Origin: Arthrospiribacter ruber
Lineage (GTDB): Bacteria; Bacteroidota; Bacteroidia; Cytophagales; Cyclobacteriaceae
Reading direction: 5' to 3'
DNA length: 64,000 nucleotides
NCBI RefSeq assembly: GCF_019343195.1
Contig: NZ_RPHB01000005.1
Location: forward strand, 186,001 to 250,000
In this document: positions 1 to 9,154 of the stretch, in pieces
Numbering within the stretch: the first letter of the stretch is position 1
Layout of the letters: every line of letters begins with the position of its first letter
The notes under the pieces: model-generated
Told to the model about the DNA's origin: nothing
Seen by the model: the letters and a program-made list of their open reading frames with translations, nothing else
The model's database searches: none
Program-made: the position numbers and the translations under genes

Positions 1-88
1 ATAATTGGGAAATTAATCTAAATTTCACACTAATTAACAAGTTATAATTGCTTTTCGGCAAAGTTTAACAATTAACCCATTATAGCTT

Positions 89-2962
89 ATGCAAAAATTT
101 ACAAAAAGTAATTGGCGGGCAGTTTTGTTGCTGTTTGCTTTAGTTTCCTTGTGGGTAGGTCCGGCCCTGGCTCAGACTACGACCATTTCAGGAACAGTCA
201 CAGAGGAAGGTACAGGTGAAACACTGATAGGTGTAAATATCCTGGTTAAAGGTAAGGTGATAGGAACCGTTACCGACCTTAGAGGGAATTTTTCCTTAAG
301 GGTCAACCAAGCTCCACCACTCACTCTTGTGTTTTCCATGATCGGATTTGGTTCTAAAGAAGTGGAGATCACAGAAGCCAATGTAAGCAACCTAAGGGTT
401 CAGCTTGCCGAACAATCTATGCTTGGGCAGGAAGTGGTAGTATCCGCATCCAGAGTGGAAGAAAGTATACTGCAATCTCCTGTTTCTATTGAAAAAATGG
501 ACATTTTGGCCATTCGAGATACTCCAGCAGACAATTACTATAAAGGCATAGCCAATCTCAAAGGGGTAGATGTCACAACTTCCTCCATCAATTTTCAGAT
601 CATCAACGCCAGAGGATTCAACTCCACAGGTAATACCAGATTCGTGCAGTTGACCGATGGTATGGATACACAAGCGCCTGCTTTGAATTTTCCTATTGGT
701 AACCTTAACGGACCTTCTGAACTGGATGTGGAATCTGTGGAATTTATCCCAGGTGCAGCCTCTGCCCTTTACGGTCCAAACGCATTCAATGGAATTCTTT
801 TGGTCAATAGCAAAAGCCCGTTTGAATATCAGGGTCTAAGTGCTTTCTACAAACAAGGTGTAAACCACATCAATGGAAGACCGGGAGAGCCACAAAACGC
901 ACAGCCTATGTATGAAGGTTCTATTCGATACGCAAAGGCATTCAACAACAAAGTAGCATTTAAACTTAATGCCTCATATATGCAGGCCCTTGATTGGCAC
1001 GGAACTGATCAGACTGATCTTGCCAGAGAAAATCAAGGAGCTTTAGACTTCAACCCAGGCGCCGATAGAGTTCACGTTTTTGGAGACGAAGTAGCTAACA
1101 ATTTGGGACTTCTTCGAAATGTAGCAGCTCTCCAACAAGCCTTCGGACCAGCCGTAAATAGCTTGCCAGACCAGATTGTATCCAGGACAGGGTATGATGA
1201 AAGACATTTGGTAGATTACAATGCAAAGAACCTAAAACTTAGCGGAGCCCTACATTATAGGGTCACAGATAGAGCTGAGCTATCTTATGTGGTTAATTAT
1301 GGTGCTGGTACCTCAGTTTATACAGGTGCCCAGCGTTATTCTTTAGCCAACTTCTCCATTATTCAGCACAAACTTGAGTTGAAAGCAGACAATTACTTTC
1401 TTAGAGCTTACACCACTATAGAAAATTCCGGCGATTCATTTATTGCTGACCTTACCGGTGTAGCCATTAACGACAGGTGGAAGTCTAATTCGGCGTGGTT
1501 TGGAGATTACGCCGGTGCTTATCTTACAAATCTGATACAGGGGCAAGGCGTTGCTCCAGGCCAATTAGGAACACCACAACAACAGGCTGCAGCGCATAGA
1601 TTTGCAAGAGACATTGCAGATACGGGGAGAATCTTGCCTGGAACTCCTGAATTTGACGCTGCTAAAAGTGCCGTCAGAGGAGAAGTAATCCCACAAGGTT
1701 CACTTTTTGACGACAGATCCAGAATGAACATGCTAGAAGGAATGTATGATTTCAAAAATGAAATTGATTTCATGGACCTTCAAGTAGGTGGTTCTTATAG
1801 AGTTTATGATTTAAGGTCCAATGGAACCATCTTCGCTGATGTAGAAGGTAATGACATTACGATTCAGGAAATCGGAGCATTCGCGCAAGGTGCAAAAAGA
1901 TTCATTGACGATAAACTGAAAATCACAGCTTCAGTCCGCTATGACAAAAATGAAAACTTCAAGGGGCAGTTCAACCCGAGAATTTCAGGTGTATTTACCC
2001 AAGGAAACAATAATATCAGGTTATCCTACCAGACCGGTTTCAGAAACCCTACAACCCAAGCACAGCATATTGACCTTAATGTGGTATCTGCAAGACTAAT
2101 CGGTGGTCTTCCTTTTTACAGGGATAAGTACAATATCTTTGAAAACGCCTTTTCACTTGCTTCTGTCAACAACTACGTAGCCGCTGTAGGCTCAGGACTT
2201 TCTCCTGTAGATCCAAGAGCGACCGGGCTTCTTGAAAGAGTAGAGTCTTTACCGGATCTAAGACCGGAAAGAGTTCAGTCATTCGAAATTGGATACAAAA
2301 GTCTAATTGCTAACAACAGGCTTTTGATAGATGCTGCGTACTACTATAACATTTACAATGACTTCATTACCCAGACGGCTGTAAGAAGGGCACCAGGACC
2401 GGTTTTCCCAGGTGCAATGCCTAACACTGACCAAGCTGCTATCAATGCGATAAATGCTCCTACTTTACTTACCCCAATCACAGTACCCGGTATGGAAAAC
2501 ACCTTCCAAACCTATACTAATATTGTAGACGAGGAAGTCAGGGCTCACGGGGCAGCAATAGGACTGACTTACAACCTACCAAGCAATTTCACTTTGGGTG
2601 GTAACTACAACTTCAACAGGCTGATCTCCAATATCGGGGAAGATTTCTTAAATGACTTCAATACTCCTGAGCACAAAACCAACATCACATTCGCAAACAG
2701 AAAAGTCACTGATAAATTAGGATTTGGAGTGACATATAGGTACCAATCAGCTTTTAGATGGGAAGCTACATTTGCTCAGGGTGATGTTCCGGAAGTGCAT
2801 ACATTTGACGCACAGGTAAGCTACAGGCTTAAAGATCTGAAATCAATTGTCAAGATCGGAGGATCCAACCTTTTCAATCAAAGGTACATCCTCAACTTTG
2901 GAGGCCCTACAATTGGTGCGATCTACTACATCTCCATCACTTTCGATGAATTGTTGAACTGA
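89..2962 (+). CDS. TonB-dependent outer-membrane receptor
   Basis: The 957-residue product is an outer-membrane active-transport receptor driven by TonB. Residues 1-28 form a signal peptide ending in ALAQ. About 30-110 is a carboxypeptidase-regulatory-like beta-sandwich (ISGTVTEEGTGETLIGVNI), the usual N-terminal extension of Bacteroidota receptors. A plug domain follows (about 120-240, with SALYGPNAFNGILLV), then a beta-barrel ending in an aromatic-rich strand (IYYISITF). There is no SusD partner; instead a secreted SGNH-hydrolase lipoprotein starts 13 bp downstream, so the two probably form an operon. The substrate cannot be read from the sequence. The length is normal for the family and no frameshift is seen. 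Confidence 0.93.
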   Translation: MQKFTKSNWRAVLLLFALVSLWVGPALAQTTTISGTVTEEGTGETLIGVNILVKGKVIGTVTDLRGNFSLRVNQAPPLTLVFSMIGFGSKEVEITEANVSNLRVQLAEQSMLGQEVVVSASRVEESILQSPVSIEKMDILAIRDTPADNYYKGIANLKGVDVTTSSINFQIINARGFNSTGNTRFVQLTDGMDTQAPALNFPIGNLNGPSELDVESVEFIPGAASALYGPNAFNGILLVNSKSPFEYQGLSAFYKQGVNHINGRPGEPQNAQPMYEGSIRYAKAFNNKVAFKLNASYMQALDWHGTDQTDLARENQGALDFNPGADRVHVFGDEVANNLGLLRNVAALQQAFGPAVNSLPDQIVSRTGYDERHLVDYNAKNLKLSGALHYRVTDRAELSYVVNYGAGTSVYTGAQRYSLANFSIIQHKLELKADNYFLRAYTTIENSGDSFIADLTGVAINDRWKSNSAWFGDYAGAYLTNLIQGQGVAPGQLGTPQQQAAAHRFARDIADTGRILPGTPEFDAAKSAVRGEVIPQGSLFDDRSRMNMLEGMYDFKNEIDFMDLQVGGSYRVYDLRSNGTIFADVEGNDITIQEIGAFAQGAKRFIDDKLKITASVRYDKNENFKGQFNPRISGVFTQGNNNIRLSYQTGFRNPTTQAQHIDLNVVSARLIGGLPFYRDKYNIFENAFSLASVNNYVAAVGSGLSPVDPRATGLLERVESLPDLRPERVQSFEIGYKSLIANNRLLIDAAYYYNIYNDFITQTAVRRAPGPVFPGAMPNTDQAAINAINAPTLLTPITVPGMENTFQTYTNIVDEEVRAHGAAIGLTYNLPSNFTLGGNYNFNRLISNIGEDFLNDFNTPEHKTNITFANRKVTDKLGFGVTYRYQSAFRWEATFAQGDVPEVHTFDAQVSYRLKDLKSIVKIGGSNLFNQRYILNFGGPTIGAIYYISITFDELLN

Positions 2963-2975
2963 TAACCTGAATAAC

Positions 2976-4439
2976 ATGAAGTTACTATATAAACTTAGAT
3001 ACCTATTACTCGCGGCCCTCGTAGTCTCTTGTACTTACGAATTCCCTGAGCCGCAGATAGAACAGCCTACTTCGGGGTCAGCTGATTTCACAAGAATCAT
3101 TTCTGTGGGAAATTCTCTTACTGCCGGTTTTATGGATGGAGCGCTTTATAACAGAGGCCAACAAAGTTCTTTTGCTGTGATTTTGGCTGAGCAGGCCAGA
3201 GCTGTGGGCGGAGGCGACTTCAATGTCCCTTCTATCAATTCTGAAAATGGATTTTTCCAAATGGGTCCCCAAGGTCCTTTGGGAAGATTAATCCTTACCG
3301 TCAATCCAAATACAGGCGCAGCAGCACCCGCTCCTATTGGTGCAGGTGACATACCTGGAGATTATGCCGGCAATAAAGCTGAACTCAACAACTTTGGTGT
3401 TCCTGGCATTACCTTGTTGACTGCATTGATTCCTCAGACTGGTGGTCCCGCAGTACCTGAAAATCCTGCTTATAACAGACTGTATGAAAGGTTTGCTTCC
3501 AATCCTGGAACTTCCACTGTAATCGGAGATGCCGCAGCAGCTTTGGCAAACGGTGGCACTTTCTTTACATTCTGGCTGGGTAGCAATGACGTTTTGGGTT
3601 ATGCAATAGGTGGTGCTTCCAATCCTGCCATTCTTACTTCTGACACAGATTTTCAACAGCGCTTAAATGCTGCTTTAGGAACAATGCTTCAAGCCAATGC
3701 TGATGCAAAAGGTGCGGTAGCTAATATTCCAAGCTTGTCTGTTTTGCCTTACTTCACTTTGGTCCCTTGGAATGCCCTGCCTCTTTCCCAAGAGCAGGCT
3801 ACTCAAGCAAATGCCGGATATGCAGCATACAATGCTGGTCTGGCACAGGTTAGGGCTGCTGGACTGATCACCGCACAGGAAGAGGAATACAGAAGAATCC
3901 AATTCCAAGCAGGACAAAATGCTTTTGTCATGGATGATGAAAACCTTACAAACTTGACGGCTTTGGGTCTGCCTTCTATCAGACAAAGTAAATCTGCTGA
4001 CAGGGCTACCCTACCTCTTTCCTCAGCATTAGGTCAAGTGGTGGGAGGTAATCAGGCATTGATCAGAGGTATTAGCTTTCCTGTTGAAGATCAGTTTGTC
4101 CTTACACCTGAAGAGCAAGAAGAGATCAGCAATAAAATCACAGCTTTCAACGGCTTTATCAATGCCGCTGTACAGGCCAATAATGATCGCCTTGTCTTAG
4201 TAGATGTGAATAATCTCTTGGATAGGGTTTTAGCAGGACAGGTCTCCTCAGGTGGTGTTGGCTTGACTGCCTCTATTGTTCCTCCAAACGGTGGCTTCTC
4301 ATTGGATGGCGTACATCCAAACGCAAGAGCTCATGCCTTTGTTGCGAACTTGTTTATAGACAGGATTAATGAAAAATGGGGCTCAAATATCCCAAGAGCT
4401 AATCCGAATGAATTCATGGGTAATGACCTTCCAAGGTAA
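2976..4439 (+). CDS. SGNH/GDSL-hydrolase lipoprotein
   Basis: The 487-residue product is predicted to be a surface or periplasmic esterase/lipase of the SGNH superfamily. A lipoprotein signal ends at Cys19 (ALVVSC). Block I is GNSLTAGF, so the nucleophile Ser47 sits in a GNSL rather than GDSL context. A block II glycine lies in NFGVPG, block III is FWLGSNDV, and block V is DGVHPNARAH with the Asp and His of the catalytic dyad. It follows the TonB receptor by 13 bp and is probably co-transcribed; the enzyme may release a ligand taken up by that receptor, which is inference. The stop codon lies inside the target duplication of the element that follows. Confidence 0.85.
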   Translation: MKLLYKLRYLLLAALVVSCTYEFPEPQIEQPTSGSADFTRIISVGNSLTAGFMDGALYNRGQQSSFAVILAEQARAVGGGDFNVPSINSENGFFQMGPQGPLGRLILTVNPNTGAAAPAPIGAGDIPGDYAGNKAELNNFGVPGITLLTALIPQTGGPAVPENPAYNRLYERFASNPGTSTVIGDAAAALANGGTFFTFWLGSNDVLGYAIGGASNPAILTSDTDFQQRLNAALGTMLQANADAKGAVANIPSLSVLPYFTLVPWNALPLSQEQATQANAGYAAYNAGLAQVRAAGLITAQEEEYRRIQFQAGQNAFVMDDENLTNLTALGLPSIRQSKSADRATLPLSSALGQVVGGNQALIRGISFPVEDQFVLTPEEQEEISNKITAFNGFINAAVQANNDRLVLVDVNNLLDRVLAGQVSSGGVGLTASIVPPNGGFSLDGVHPNARAHAFVANLFIDRINEKWGSNIPRANPNEFMGNDLPR

Positions 4440-4701
4440 GGCTTGCTGAAAAAGTCTCAGGTATGCCAGATTCAAAGCGGGCGAATGAAGATGTATGCTT
4501 ATACTTCGAGTGAGCCCAATGAAGAAGATGGTATGCCTGAGACTAGCCTTAAAATTTCGAATTTTGAAATTTTAAGGAGCACGGAAATCAAGCTATATCT
4601 TTGAATAAGCGTGCACCTGCTTAAAAAGAAAATACTTGACAAACGGGGTATTCATCAAAATTTAAAGCATTTATTCTCCAGTTGGCGTTTTTCAGCACGC
4701 C
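4440..4701. repeat. 262-bp MITE-like element with inverted ends and 8-bp target duplication
   Basis: The left end reads GGCTTGCTGAAAAA and the right end, reverse-complemented, GGCGTGCTGAAAAA (13 of 14 identical). The flanks are caaggtaa (4432-4439) and ctaggtaa (4702-4709), 7 of 8 identical, as expected of a target-site duplication. Inside are two further inverted repeats: 4454-4467 with 4530-4543 (12 of 14), and a perfect 12-bp arm pair 4547-4558 / 4566-4577 with a 7-nt loop. It encodes no protein. This looks like a non-autonomous insertion; no second copy is present in the window, so family membership rests on its structure alone. Confidence 0.6.
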
Positions 4702-4723
4702 CTAGGTAATTCCTTACCAACCC

Positions 4724-4755
4724 AAAAAAAGCCACTCAAACGGGTGGCTTTTTTT
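4724..4755 (+). terminator. Rho-independent terminator of the TonB receptor/SGNH operon
   Basis: The stem AGCCAC...GTGGCT is preceded by seven A and followed by seven T, so it could work in both directions. Without the inserted element the stem would start about 20 nt after the SGNH stop codon; it now lies about 290 nt away. Confidence 0.8.
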
Positions 4756-4811
4756 ATTGTGCAATAAGAGAAAATTAGGGCTAAAATTTACTTTATCATA
4801 TTATGAAAACA

Positions 4812-4958
4812 GATTATCCGCTTACTTGCCAGTAGAACCTAAATAATGGGACAAACCTATGATTTCTAGCCAATATCAATGTATATCCAATATCTATTAG
4901 TATCTGATTGATTGGGCACTTATTTAAATTGGCTAGTGGTATAATTGCGGATATACAT
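4812..4958. repeat. Dispersed palindromic element, copy A
   Basis: This 147-bp copy belongs to a family found four times in the window (A 4812, B 20068, C 50925, D 60762). Its ends are imperfect inverted repeats: TATCCGC...ACCAGTAG at the left and the reverse complement TATCCGC...ACCACTAG at the right, extending about 40 bp with mismatches, so the whole unit can fold into a long hairpin. It differs from copy D at about eight positions. It is flanked by attatgaaaaca (4800-4811) and attatgaaaacg (4959-4970), 11 of 12 identical, which looks like a target-site duplication. The rest of the 4440-4978 gap is the 262-bp element and the terminator. Confidence 0.8.
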
Positions 4959-4978
4959 ATTATGAAAACGGATTATCC

Positions 4979-7900
4979 TTAATCCCTCAAAGTAGAAAGA
5001 TAAGCAACCAGATCCCTTATCTCCCTTCTGCTCAGTACAGCTTTCATGTCTGGCATACTTGAAGGTGCATCTCTTCTCTCTGCGATGTCTTTTTTCATAA
5101 TCAAGGTATCTGCCTGACTACCTTGCTTCATTAGAATACTTTCTTTGTTTTCCTCAGCCAAAACTCCGGAAATCCTATTCCCATTTTCAAGGTTTAAGCT
5201 TACTATACCATAGCCCGGAGCAATACGCTTACTGGGGTCAACCAAGGATTCCAGTAATTCCTGCCTACTCAATACCGAAGCTATGCCGTTCATTGGTGGC
5301 CCCACATTTCCTCCCATATCATCATAAGCGTGACAACGCATGCACTGACCGGTTTGCGACTGGAAAAATAGTGTTCTTCCTCTCACCACATCCCCACCAT
5401 TGAGACTACTTTGGTAAGAAGCAATTACATCTCCATCCCATAGCTTAGCAGCAGAAGCCGCATATTGAGAAGTAAGTTCCGGATCATCCGCTGCCTCAAC
5501 AGCTTCCGAAAGCTCTAGCAAAATATCTGTAGGAAGTCTGTCATTGGACATTTTATCCAGCAAAGTCTCAAAAGTAGCTCTGGTGTACTGCACAGGTACT
5601 CTGCCAAGTGAAATCAATGCTGCCTGCTTTTCCTCAGTAGTTCTCTTCTCAATGACCTCCGCCAATAGGTTAACTTTAAGTTCCCTGTCCAATTCCAATT
5701 GCTCCAGCAAGGTAAGTCCTGCAACCCTGACGGACTTGTCTCTATCATCCAATGCTTTTTCAATGGCATTAGGGGTTTGTTCTGATTCCATTCTGGCCAA
5801 GGCCTGAATGGCTGCAATCTTAACATCAGGATCTGAATCGCTGCTTATCATGGCCAACAATGCCGAAGAGGCCTCTTGGATTTCCAGTCTTCCAATTGCC
5901 TTTGCAGCGCTCAAACGCAATGGAGCATTTCTTTCAGAAAGTATCTTCTTCAGCGCCTCAGCAGACTTTTCCCTCACCAAGTTTCCTTCACGGGTTACTT
6001 CTCCCCTGTACCGCCCATCTACCCTGTCGAGTCGTGATGGCTTGGTCCAAGTTCCCAAGGCCTCGATAGCTTCTTGTCTCAGCGCTGTCGGGGCCTCGGA
6101 CTTCTGCATGTAATCAATCAGGTTTTGCATGGCCTTTTCCGTACCCACCCTAAGATTGGCATTGATGGCTCTCCTAATCAGAGGCTCATTCTGAAAAGAT
6201 GTGCTCACCAATAAATCTCCTAATGCTGGAAGGGCTTCTTCAATGGAAAAATCATCGTTGATGGCCCTGGCCAATTCTGTAATAAGGTATTCATCTTTGT
6301 CATGGATAAAGTTGGCAATTCCAGGATGCTCCATCCTTCTTAAAGCCAAAACTGCCCCTAATCTTACGGCCCTACTTGGATGGTTCCACAGCCCTGCTAC
6401 TTGTTCAGGCTCATTGATTCTTGCCAAGGCCAATGAAGCTGCATGTCGGATGTAAGCATCCTCATCAGCATTCCTTTCCAACAGACCGACCAATGCCTTG
6501 AAAGCAGACCCATATTCCATACGGCCCAGAGCCTCTGCTGCAAAAAATCTGTTTCTTGGGTAATCATCAGTCAAAAGACCTAAAAGTTGTGTTGCTGCTG
6601 GTTGGTACTTGATGTCTCCTAGCCACTTAGCCGCCTGAGCCCGGATCTCAGGGTCTTCATCTTTTAGCAAAGGAATGAGTTTTTTGGCATGATCAGCATT
6701 TTCCATTCTAGCCAATTGGCTCAAGCCTACAATCGCATTGACCCTTGCCAATTGGTTCTCCTTTTGGTCAAGGGCTTTTTGGAAAACTTCTGCTCCCTTA
6801 GCACCTCTTTTAGCCAATTCAAACTGTGCTTTCCGCCTGATTCGAAGATCTTCATACATCAAATGATCCAACAACTCATTCTCCGACATCTTCTTAAAGT
6901 CCAAAGAAATCCTACGCTGGGTTTCTTTTCTGGCTTCCCAGTTTTTTCCTTCCTCATCATCAAGCTTCCAGATTCTGCCGTAATTTTTATTCCCCCAGCC
7001 ATTGATCCAATCGGCTGCGTAAATGGCTCCATCAGGTCCAAAATCCAATCCGGTCGGCAACATGTGGCTTTGGATCATTTCTGTTTCGGCCAATTCAAAT
7101 GTAGCTCCCTGAGGTTTTAGCTTGAAAGCATGGATACCAGACCGGGCAGGGTTACCCACAAACTCCACGACAAAAAATGTGTTTTTCCACCTTGGTGCCA
7201 TTGCTGTACCTGGATTATAAATCATTCCCGTGGGGCCATTGACGTAATTGATTATGGGAGGAGTGATGTAAGCAGCCTGTCCTTCATGTCTTGGGATATA
7301 TAGCTTCTCATCCATCCATACCTTATAAGTATTATTGTCCGGATCACGGTATTTTCCAAACTGCCAATTGATCCTCCAGCCTGTATCCGATCCATTGACC
7401 AAGTACACCAATCGCTCACTTTCACCACGGTGATCACCATCATTGTCCACGGATATCAGGTTATTGTACTCATCGAATACAAACTCATGGGTATTTCTTA
7501 CCCCCATGGCAAATACTTCAAAGTCAGATCCGTCAGGATTAGAACGCACCACAACTCCCCTGTTCGGATATTTCCATTGCCTGCCATCTTTGTCCACACC
7601 ATTGAATCCAATATCCCCTATCGCCCAATAAATCCGGCCATCAGGCCCAACCGTAGCTCCTGACATTCCATGAGCCCCAAAACCAATATGGATGCCATAA
7701 CCATGGGAAATAGATGTTTTTTCATCCATCAATCCATCCCCATTTTTGTCCTCTAACCTCCACATATCCGGTCCAACTCCCACGAAAAGATTGCCTTCAT
7801 GCTTGAGCACCGCAGCAGCTATATCCGTAACTTCTTCATGAAAATCATGGACCACCCTTTGAGACCAATCGGCCAGTCCATCTCCATTGCTATCCTTAAT

Positions 7901-8386
7901 ACGGTAGACGGATTCCTTGATTTCCAACATGTCTCTCCAGTCATGGGAACCGTCATTGTTGTAATCTTTGAGCCACTTATTTTTTTCTGAATTTTCAGGG
8001 GAAAGCTCTTTTCTCAAAAATGCCCGCTTCTCTTCTATTGACTGAAGAGAAATAGACTCAATCTCCCAATCCTGATGGCCACGGATATCGAACTCTACTT
8101 TTCCTAACCTACCTGAACTGGTATAGTATAAGGAACCATCCTCGTCCATGCTGATGGAAATGGGGTCTACGATAAGGGAATCTACCGCCCAAATACTCAT
8201 GGTCAGACCATCTGCAAGCTGAGGACTAAGACTGGATTCAATTTCATCAGCCATTTTTCTGACTTCATCATGATCCATTTGGGTAATGTGCAGCTCTTCG
8301 GTTGATTTTGCTTTTTCCTGACAGGAAAAGGCAGCTACAAAAATTGCAGGAAATGCTATCCTGCAAAGCAGTTGTTGAGGTTTCAT
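4979..8386 (-). CDS. Sorbosone-dehydrogenase-like/HEAT-repeat/cytochrome c lipoprotein
   Basis: This 1,135-residue multidomain protein resembles the large heme-binding dehydrogenases common in Planctomycetes and Bacteroidota. A lipoprotein signal ends in AFSC. A beta-propeller of the sorbosone/glucose dehydrogenase type fills about 45-490 (GLDFGPDGAIYAADW). HEAT repeats cover about 510-970 (RAQAAKWLGDIKY, RNRFFAAEALGRMEY). A C-terminal c-type cytochrome has the heme site CMRCH and a later Met-containing segment. Electrons from a sugar or alcohol probably pass to the attached heme. The open frame extends upstream to a TTG at 8437, but the ATG at 8386 directly precedes the signal peptide and is chosen. 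The substrate is unknown. Confidence 0.85.
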   Translation of the reverse strand: MKPQQLLCRIAFPAIFVAAFSCQEKAKSTEELHITQMDHDEVRKMADEIESSLSPQLADGLTMSIWAVDSLIVDPISISMDEDGSLYYTSSGRLGKVEFDIRGHQDWEIESISLQSIEEKRAFLRKELSPENSEKNKWLKDYNNDGSHDWRDMLEIKESVYRIKDSNGDGLADWSQRVVHDFHEEVTDIAAAVLKHEGNLFVGVGPDMWRLEDKNGDGLMDEKTSISHGYGIHIGFGAHGMSGATVGPDGRIYWAIGDIGFNGVDKDGRQWKYPNRGVVVRSNPDGSDFEVFAMGVRNTHEFVFDEYNNLISVDNDGDHRGESERLVYLVNGSDTGWRINWQFGKYRDPDNNTYKVWMDEKLYIPRHEGQAAYITPPIINYVNGPTGMIYNPGTAMAPRWKNTFFVVEFVGNPARSGIHAFKLKPQGATFELAETEMIQSHMLPTGLDFGPDGAIYAADWINGWGNKNYGRIWKLDDEEGKNWEARKETQRRISLDFKKMSENELLDHLMYEDLRIRRKAQFELAKRGAKGAEVFQKALDQKENQLARVNAIVGLSQLARMENADHAKKLIPLLKDEDPEIRAQAAKWLGDIKYQPAATQLLGLLTDDYPRNRFFAAEALGRMEYGSAFKALVGLLERNADEDAYIRHAASLALARINEPEQVAGLWNHPSRAVRLGAVLALRRMEHPGIANFIHDKDEYLITELARAINDDFSIEEALPALGDLLVSTSFQNEPLIRRAINANLRVGTEKAMQNLIDYMQKSEAPTALRQEAIEALGTWTKPSRLDRVDGRYRGEVTREGNLVREKSAEALKKILSERNAPLRLSAAKAIGRLEIQEASSALLAMISSDSDPDVKIAAIQALARMESEQTPNAIEKALDDRDKSVRVAGLTLLEQLELDRELKVNLLAEVIEKRTTEEKQAALISLGRVPVQYTRATFETLLDKMSNDRLPTDILLELSEAVEAADDPELTSQYAASAAKLWDGDVIASYQSSLNGGDVVRGRTLFFQSQTGQCMRCHAYDDMGGNVGPPMNGIASVLSRQELLESLVDPSKRIAPGYGIVSLNLENGNRISGVLAEENKESILMKQGSQADTLIMKKDIAERRDAPSSMPDMKAVLSRREIRDLVAYLSTLRD

Positions 8387-8493
8387 AGGTTTATTGATCA
8401 ATCGATTGAAACAGCTTTCAATATAGGGAAAATCCAAAAACCTAAACGGACAAAATCAATAATGGCTAAATGTATTGTTTGAATGGTTAACTT

Positions 8494-8949
8494 TTACCAT
8501 TTCTCTTCCGACTTGGGATCTTTTGAAGAAGTCTCAAAATAAAGATGATAGTGATTGCTGCAACCAGGATTGAAACTTGCCTGACACTTGGGGCAAGTAT
8601 TGTCTGCATCCATATATTCCTGAATTGTCATTTCATGACTACAAACCCCACAGAGAATAGCCTTGGAATCAAACTCCTCTGTAGGCCAAACTTCATGGGG
8701 ATGGTCTGCTTCCTCTTCATGACATGAAAAACAGGGATAGTATTTGCCACAGCATTTGAACTTGATAGCAATCACGTCAAGCTGAGAATGCCAGTGAACA
8801 CAGCGTGTTTGATGGTCGACAGATTTTCCAAACACCCTTACATTTCCCACATCTATAATATGGAAGGGAGAGTCTGATTTCTCCTGAGCGATGGCAGGAA
8901 ATGCAAGAACTATGATGAAGAAAAAAGACAAGTAAATACTCCGTTGCAT
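8494..8949 (-). CDS. Exported CHY-type zinc-finger protein
   Basis: The 151-residue product has a clear signal peptide (FFFIIVLAFPAIAQ) followed by a CHY zinc-finger domain: TRCVHWH, KCCGKYYPCFSCH, HPHEVW, CGVCSHEM and CPKCQ, ending in CSNHYH. This is the normal order of the family's Cys/His ligands, which bind several zinc ions. Most CHY proteins act inside cells; yeast Hot13 acts in the mitochondrial intermembrane space. An N-terminal export signal is therefore notable. The gene lies 107 bp upstream of the cytochrome lipoprotein on the same strand and may be co-transcribed with it. Role unknown; metal handling or thiol chemistry in the envelope is possible. Confidence 0.8.
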   Translation of the reverse strand: MQRSIYLSFFFIIVLAFPAIAQEKSDSPFHIIDVGNVRVFGKSVDHQTRCVHWHSQLDVIAIKFKCCGKYYPCFSCHEEEADHPHEVWPTEEFDSKAILCGVCSHEMTIQEYMDADNTCPKCQASFNPGCSNHYHLYFETSSKDPKSEEKW

Positions 8950-9080
8950 ATTTTATTTACTTCAGGTGACAACTCCCTACAAAGTTGTCGAAATATCTGT
9001 GGGATAAAAAGTATATGAGCTAAAAGTGGGAACCAATTTAATTGCTAAAATCCAAACTGCTTTAGATTGAAAAAGATGTA

Positions 9081-9109
9081 AAAAGAAAAAGGCCCCTTTC
9101 GGAGCCTTT
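9081..9109 (-). terminator. Rho-independent terminator of the DUF4097 operon
   Basis: On the minus strand the stem AAGGCTCC...GGGGCCTT (a few mismatches) is followed by a T-rich tail (TTTTTCTTTTT). It lies 45 bp beyond the stop of the gene ending at 9155. Confidence 0.75.
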
Positions 9110-9154
9110 CTTCCATGTTATCTTGTGGTACTTGTGGTTTAAATTGAACTAAAA

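Noticed and set aside
4700-4978. Possible small gene between the terminator and the cytochrome lipoprotein
   Set aside because: The only structure is element copy A and its flanks; frames are short and AT-rich.
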